Source: Akebia trifoliata (Eukaryota > Streptophyta > Magnoliopsida > Ranunculales > Lardizabalaceae). From it: a stretch of DNA of 64,000 nucleotides. A program made the translations under genes and the position numbers. Shown here piece by piece: positions 58,266-64,000 of this stretch (the stretch's first letter is position 1; each line of letters begins with the position of its first letter). The stretch covers positions 22,537,292-22,601,291 of the forward strand of contig CM030719.1 of the NCBI GenBank assembly GCA_017979445.1. Direction: 5' to 3'. The notes beneath the pieces are model-generated. The model was given only the letters and a program-made list of their open reading frames with translations, had not been told where the DNA came from and made no database searches.

Positions 58266-59395
58266 TATTTAGTTGAGAAAGGATGCTCTTATTAAATTAA
58301 TAGGTCAATTATTGCTAAATCTAGCAAATATGTTACTGAGAAATTAGACATTGGCTAATGCACATTGTTCCTAAGGAATAGGAAAGAGAAATTGTGGCAT
58401 TTATGGAAGTCATATGTTAATTAGTTGTTTAATTTTACTTAAAATTCAGTTATGGAGACTTGGGTTATTTCAAGCCGCAACAAACTCCAGAATTGTAGTA
58501 TTTGTGCAGTAAAACAGTTCTAAACTAGATGTTGGTGTGATATACCAAAAATGAAGAAAAAAAAATATTCAAAATATTAAACTACATGAATTTGTATCTT
58601 GTGTCTTAGTTTTGTGGCTCTAACAAACCCTGCAACTTTTCCAATGTCCATTCCTTTACAGGTGCTTATGTTCTTAAAGTAAAACTCAATTCCAGGCACA
58701 TAAATTTATCAGTCTCTTTGGCTATAGATTTCTAAGTTCCTTTAATGTTGGTATCGTTGTTGTACATACTGCTTCTCCTTCTGAGATATGCTGCAAAATT
58801 TAGTGCAGAGATGATTATGAAGGACAGGAAAATGAGCATTGGTTCCACAATCTGGATTAAAAAAGGGTCATATTTTAATTACTCATTTTATTTTACTTGA
58901 AATTCAGATATGGAGACTTGGGTTCTTTCAAGCCACGACATGCAAACTGCAGAATTCTAGTATTTGTTCAGCAAAACGTGTCTTCTGAACTACTAGATGC
59001 TTGTGTGATCTACCACAAATGAAAAAATAAAATAAAATAAATTAAATTAAGCTACATGAATTTGTATTCCCGTGCCTTGGTTTTGTGGGTCCAGCAAGCC
59101 CTGCAACTTTGCCGATGTCCATTCCTTTACAGGTGCTTACGTTCTTAAAGTCACTAAAACAAAACGAACCTATTGCTATGGATTTTAGCGGCGGATCATA
59201 CAATCCAATTCTATACAAAATAGTTCTCATATAAACCGTGTGCCTGAATACAAAACCCTATTTGCGAACTCTGAAATAAACCCTATTTGAACGAAATATT
59301 TTTGCATCTCTTCTGTATTGATCTCCATTTCTGAGTTTGACACTCTGCAGCAAATCTGTTCTAGAAATCAGATCTCTATCCTCAAATTGTCCGAA
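58266..59395. repeat. Copies of the RLP A 3' flank
   Basis: 58280-58820 parallels 17690-18235, and 58900-59200 is a second shorter copy of the same sequence (both contain TATGGAGACTTGGGTTCTTTC-like and CCTGCAACTTTNCCNATGTCC-like blocks). 59284-59395 matches 19550-19670. The duplicated flank is thus interrupted by the Ty3/gypsy element that starts at 59396. Confidence 0.65.
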
Positions 59396-59841
59396 TGTTA
59401 CATGCCTAACAGTTGTGGTGATTGTATTCAGTTAGGAAGTTATAATTAGTGGGTTGCTGTAGAGTCTGCTGTAGAGAAATTAGTCAATTAGGTAGTTAGT
59501 GGGTTGTGGAGTAGAAGTTATGTAGTAGTGGGTTGCTGGGTTGCTGTAATGTGTAGTCAGTTATGTGTAGTTAATGGGTTGCTGTAATGTGTAGTCAGTT
59601 ATGTGTAGTTAATGGGTTGTGGTGGAAGTTATGTAGTTAGTGGATTGCTGTAGTTAGTGGGGTACATTGTGGGTAGTTGTTAATAGCAAGTGAGGGATTG
59701 AAGGGTGTATTTAATCTGCTATTATGAATGAAAACAGCAAGTGGTTTTTTTTCCAGATTAAATTCTGTCTAAGGAGGCAGGTTACCCTCGAAGTAACCAT
59801 CTTTACTTCCAAATTTGCTGAAATTAGCAAGACACATAACA
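59396..59841 (+). mobile_element. 5' LTR of a Ty3/gypsy retrotransposon
   Basis: Starts TGTTACATGCC and ends CATAACA, giving TGTTA...TAACA inverted ends, 446 bp. It is followed one base later by a tRNA-iMet primer-binding site. A perfect 38-bp tandem repeat (59541-59578 and 59579-59616) lies inside. CCGAA at 59391-59395 is the likely left target duplication, because the homologous empty site at 19650-19665 reads through. The 3' LTR lies beyond the right edge. Confidence 0.85.
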
Positions 59842-59842
59842 T

Positions 59843-59854
59843 TGGTATCAGAGC
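59843..59854 (+). promoter_or_regulatory. Primer-binding site (tRNA-iMet)
   Basis: TGGTATCAGAGC is complementary to the 3' end of plant initiator methionine tRNA. It stands one base after the LTR end, where minus-strand priming starts in most plant Ty3/gypsy and Ty1/copia elements. Confidence 0.92.
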
Positions 59855-59867
59855 GGTTGATTCTGGA

Positions 59868-61601
59868 ATGGCGAAGGGAACGCGAAATGCCAAACTCGAT
59901 GAGATGATGGGTCTCTTGAAGGAAACCACAGAAATCCACGGGAAGATGCTTAATGAACTAATGATGAAGGTTTCGAGTATGGACACAAAATTTGAGCATT
60001 TCTCGAAAGAACAAGGCAAAGAGATAGGGGAGAGCTCGACTAGAACCGTTAACAGACTAGATGAACCTCATCAATTTGAGGTTGACAAGGGAATTCAGAC
60101 TCGGACAGTACGCTTGGAATTTCCAAGGTTTACTGGGGTGGATCCGGATGGTTGGCTTTATAGGGCAGAGCAATTCTTCGTCCATCAGCAGACTCCTTCC
60201 ACTCAAAGACTGCTTATAGCCTCCTTTCACATGGAAGGTAAGGCACTCCAATGGTTTCGTTGGATGGAGCGGTCAGGGGCGATTTCGACTTGGGAATCCT
60301 TTGCCTCTGCTTTGCAAATTAGGTTTGGACCTTCACCATATGAAGATCCAACGGCTATGCTGTCCAAACTGCGACAAACGTCTTCGGTGGAGCAATATCA
60401 AACACAATTTGAAGAATTGGCTAACAAGACGGAGGGTTTGAAAGAATCCTTCATGGTTAGTTGCTTCATTGGAGGGTTACGAGAGGATGTAAGACTAAGT
60501 GTTCAAATGCTTAGGCCCACATCCCTCTATGAGGCTGTTGGGCTCGCTAGAATGCAAGAGGAAAAAGTGCTAGCTCGGCGACGACAAATCAAACCCCCAA
60601 ACAGCATTAACACAGTTGCTTCTTCGGGAGCTACTAACAAATCTTCCACAATTCCTCTCAAACGACTCACACCGGTGGAGATGAAGGAGCGCAGAGATCG
60701 TGGATTATGCTACAATTGCGTTGAAAAATTCGCTCCTGGCCATAAATGCAAGGTTCAAAAACTTTTCCTTCTCGAAGGAAGTTGGCCGGACGAAGTAAAT
60801 GAAGATAGGATGGAGGAAGGTGCGGAAATGGGAGATAACGAAGAAGGTGAGGATTCCAACAGCCAGCCCCGGATTTCCTTGCATGCCATTGCCGGTTCAT
60901 ATGCTCCACAAACGATGAAAGTTAGGGGAAGAGTTGGAAAAAGGGAGGTAGTAGTTCTAATCGATTCGGGTAGCACTCACAATTTTTTAGATACAATGGC
61001 AGCCCACAAAGCGGGACTAAACATAAAAAAGGGTGACAAATTTGAGGTGGCGGTTGCTAATGGCGATAAACTTCCTTGTGAGGGCAGATGTATGGGTGTG
61101 GGATTAACTTTGCAAGGTGTCTCAATAGAGGTTGAGTTCTATTTGTTACGCTTGGGTGGTTGTGAAGCGGTATTGGGAGCACAATGGCTTCAAACACTTG
61201 GCCCAATAACTTGGGATTTCTCATTTCTAACCATGGAATTTAACTATGGTGGGAAGAAATGTAAGTTAAAGGGTGAATCTGCTAAAAATATGGAGTTCTT
61301 AGATGAATGTAACTTGCAGAAAATTAACAAGGAGGAGAAGTATAGCTTGCTTCTTCAAATTTGTTGCATGACGAAGAGTAGCCCGAATGCTCGTCCTGAC
61401 ACACGTATCCAAGCCATTCTTGATAAATTCAAGGATGTTTTCAGTGAGCCAACTGGGTTACCACCTCAGCGTCCGCAGGACCATAGAATTTTGCTTGAAG
61501 AAGGAACTAAGCCCATAAGCGTCAGATCCTATCGATATCCCCATTATCAAAAGGGGGAAATTGAAAAAAAATGGTTCGCGAGATGTTACATTCAGGCATA
61601 A
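59868..61601 (+). mobile_element. Ty3/gypsy gag, protease and start of reverse transcriptase
   Basis: The ATG at 59868 follows the primer site by 13 bp. Domains in order: a short coiled-coil-like N-terminal region; retrotransposon Gag core (FPRFTGVDPDGWLYRAEQFF, then FMVSCFIGGLREDV); zinc knuckle CYNCVEKFAPGHKC (60708-60749); acidic linker; aspartic protease with VVVLIDSGSTHNFLD (60948-60992) and a second Gly-Ala-Gln-Trp motif (VLGAQWL); then the RT leader (DVFSEPTGLPPQRPQDHRI). The frame ends at 61601 because of an indel in an A8 run at 61564-61571, after which pol continues in another frame. Confidence 0.93.
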
Positions 61602-64000
61602 TACGCCCCAGCCACAGTCCATTTTCCTCACCCGTGTTGTTAGTAAGGAAGAACGATGGTACGTGGTGTTTATGCGTGGATTACCGTGCACTAAATCAAT
61701 TAATAATCAAAGACAAGTTTCCTATTCCTATCATTGACGAGTTGCTAGATGAATTACATGGAGCGGAGGTGTTCTCTAAATTGGATCTGCGTTCAGGCTA
61801 TCATCAAATCAGGGTACATCCAGATGACATACCAAAAACAGCATTCAGAACTCATGAGGGACACTATGAGTTCCTTGTAATGCCCTTCGGCCTCACAAAC
61901 GCACCGTCCACCTTTCAAAGTCTCATGAATGACATATTTGGACCATACTTACGGAGGTTTGTCTTAGTATTTTTTGATGATATTCTAATTTATAGTCACT
62001 CATGGGATGAGCATTTAACGCACCTCAGCGTAGTGTTGGGGTTGTTACGTTCTCACCATCTATTTGCCAAAGAATCTAAGTGTAGGTTTGGCTGTGAAGA
62101 AATCGACTACTTGGGTCACATAATTTCGAAGTTTGGAGTAGCGGCAGATCCTAGTAAAATATCTACTATGGTGGAGTGGCCGTTACCCTCGTCTCTAAAG
62201 TCTTTAAGGGGATTTTTGGGTCTAACAGGATATTACAGAAAGTTTGTGAGAGATTATGGAAAAATTGCCAAGCCTCTCACTGACATGCTAAAGAAGAACT
62301 CTTTTCATTGGACTCTGGAATCTCAAGAGGCTTTTGCAAAGCTCAAAGAAGCTGTGACATGCCCACCTGTTTTGGCACTTCCAAATTTCAGTAAGACCTT
62401 CATCATCGAGTGTGATGCATCAGGTTCGGGTGTTGGTGCTGTGCTCATGCAAGAAGGAAGGCCTATCGCATTCTACAGCCAAGCATTGAAGGGGAAATCC
62501 TCATTTTTCTCAACCTACGAAAGGGAACTACTGGCTTTGGTGATGGCAGTCAAAAAATGGAGACCTTACTTGTTCGGAAGAAGGTTTATAGTCAAAATAG
62601 ATCATCAAAGCCTCAAGTACCTCTTGGAACAGCGAGTAGGGACACCTTCACAGCAACAATGGGTATTTAAGCTCATTGGGTATGACTTCGTGGTGGAGTA
62701 CCGAAGTGGTCATCTCAACAAGGTTGCTGATGCTCTATCCCGTAGGAATGAAGATGGCGAGATTAAGGCTGTTTCCAGCCCTATTGCCACTTGGTTGGAT
62801 GAGCTACAATCTGAATATAATGAAGATTCTGATATTCAAGACAAGTTGCAACAACTAAAGCAAGGATCATTGGATCCCACTCGTTTTACGGAACATAACG
62901 GACTTCTATTTTACAAAGGTAGACTCTATCTAAGTCCTCATTCACCTTTTAAAGAAAAAATCCTGCACAAGCTACATAACAGTCCCATTGGGGGACATTC
63001 GGGATTTCACAAGACCTTACAAAGGGTGAAAGCTGATTTTTATTGGCTTGGCTTGAAGGGTGATGTGAGAAAGCATGTACGAGAATGCGACATTTGCCAA
63101 CGTCACAAGGCTGAAAATGTGGCACCGTCGGGTTTACTTCAGCCATTACCTATCCCTTCTCGTATCTGGACAGATATCTCAATGGACTTCATTGAGGGCT
63201 TACCTTCATCTCATAACATGAACGTCATCATGGTGGTAGTTGACCGACTATCGAAATATGCTCATTTTATTCCTCTCTCGCATCCCTATACTGCGGCAAT
63301 GGTGGCTAAACTCTTCCTCGACCACATATTTAAGTTACACGGCATACCTGCATCATTTGTTAGCGATCGAGATCCGGCTTTTACGAGTGCATTTTGGCAG
63401 GAATTCATCAAGTTGCAAGGTACCGAGCTGAAAATGAGTTCAGCTTACCATCCTCAAACCGATGGCCAGACTGAGATTGTTAACAAGTGTCTTGAGAACT
63501 ACTTAAGAAGCTTCTGTAGTACACGACCCAAGGAATGGAATCGATGGGTTTCCTTAGCTGAGTATTGGTATAACACCAATACACATTCAGCCACAGGTCT
63601 GACACCCTTTGAGGCAGTATATGGGGTGCCACCACCCCGTTTACAATCTTATATCAAGGGTACCACTAAGGTGCAAGCTGTGGAGCAAGTTCTGAAAAAC
63701 AGGGATCATCTTATACAAATCCTAAAGGAGAATCTTCAAGATGCTCAACAGAGGATGAAACAATTGGCAGATAGGCATCGAACAGAGCGCTCCTTTGAAG
63801 TAGGTGATTTGGTCTTCTTACGGCTTCAACCCTATCGCCAACAGTCCCTGGCTCTCCGAAAGGTTCTTAAATTATCGCCAAGGTACTTTGGGCCCTTCCA
63901 AATTATTCGAAAAATAGGACTGGTAGCCTATCAATTGAAGCTTCCCGAAGGAGCAAAGATTCATCCCATATTCCATGTCTCATGTTTGAAGAAAAATTTG
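61571..64000 (+). mobile_element. Ty3/gypsy pol: reverse transcriptase, RNase H, integrase (continues past edge)
   Basis: Open without a stop to the window edge, in the frame created by the A8 indel. [21 protein letters not shown] and the catalytic [10 protein letters not shown] (about 61960-61995). RNase [38 protein letters not shown] and ADALSRR. Integrase: H2C2 finger (HSGFH to CDICQRH, about 62992-63105), DDE core with [14 protein letters not shown] and PQTDGQTE, and GPF-type C-terminal motif ([16 protein letters not shown]). Sequence and domain order fit a chromovirus, probably the Reina type; the chromodomain expected after the last residues seen is outside. The 62676-62858 and 63240-63431 ORFs are shadows. 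Confidence 0.93.

Noticed and set aside
61564..61571. Programmed -1 ribosomal frameshift site in the gypsy element
   Set aside because: The A8 run could support slippage, but it lies inside the RT leader, not at a gag/pol border, and plant chromoviruses usually keep gag-pol in one frame. A homopolymer indel is simpler.

Overview
The window is AT-rich nuclear DNA of a flowering plant, most likely a eudicot; I cannot name the species. The evidence is a family of intronless leucine-rich-repeat receptor-like protein (RLP) genes, exons of plant-type genes (BARD1, MYB-CC, RCC1/UVR8-like, NRT1/PTR transporter), a chromovirus-type Ty3/gypsy element, LINE remnants, and many plant foldback elements inserted in (TA)n tracts. 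Most of it is a decayed tandem resistance-type cluster filled with transposons.

Layout. 1-0.93 kb: intergenic DNA ending in a CACTA-like terminus. 0.93-14.1 kb: copy 1 of a large duplicated unit (retroelement-derived sequence, a minus-strand LINE remnant, then an RLP upstream region). It is interrupted by a 3.4 kb solo LTR with a perfect 5-bp target duplication (GATTT), foldback elements, a LINE 3' tail and a hAT-like element, and it ends in an RLP promoter region without a gene. 14.5-17.6 kb: broken RLP 'A'. 19.2 kb: MYB-CC exon remnant. 20.7-21.5 kb: gypsy pol remnant. 21.7-22.5 kb: RLP 3' fragment 'B'. 24.4-24.8 kb: RLP 5' fragment 'E'. 25.1-34.9 kb: copy 2 of the duplicated unit, ending in the only full-length RLP, 'C' (853 codons). 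36-43 kb: gene fragments (RCC1, NRT1/PTR) and an unrecognised 183-codon ORF. 44.0-49.3 kb, minus strand: a decayed, intron-containing BARD1 gene (RING, extended PHD, BRCT). 50-54.5 kb: low-complexity DNA and foldback elements. 54.6-56.8 kb: broken RLP 'D'. 59.4 kb to the right edge: the 5' LTR, primer-binding site and gag-pol of a Ty3/gypsy element whose only visible lesion is an indel in an A8 run.

Functional reading. The only host gene that looks able to make a full protein is RLP C: signal peptide, LRR ectodomain with island, GxxxG transmembrane helix and short basic tail, no kinase. By family knowledge such proteins sit in the plasma membrane, sense extracellular ligands and signal through partner kinases (SOBIR1/BAK1 type). 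The broken relatives, shared flanks and an in-frame 72-bp LRR tandem array in C show a locus evolving by duplication, deletion and repeat expansion. I saw no convincing tRNA, rRNA or CRISPR. The most distinctive non-genic element is a foldback family with two hairpins per copy, found in (TA)n tracts and able in principle to make long dsRNA.
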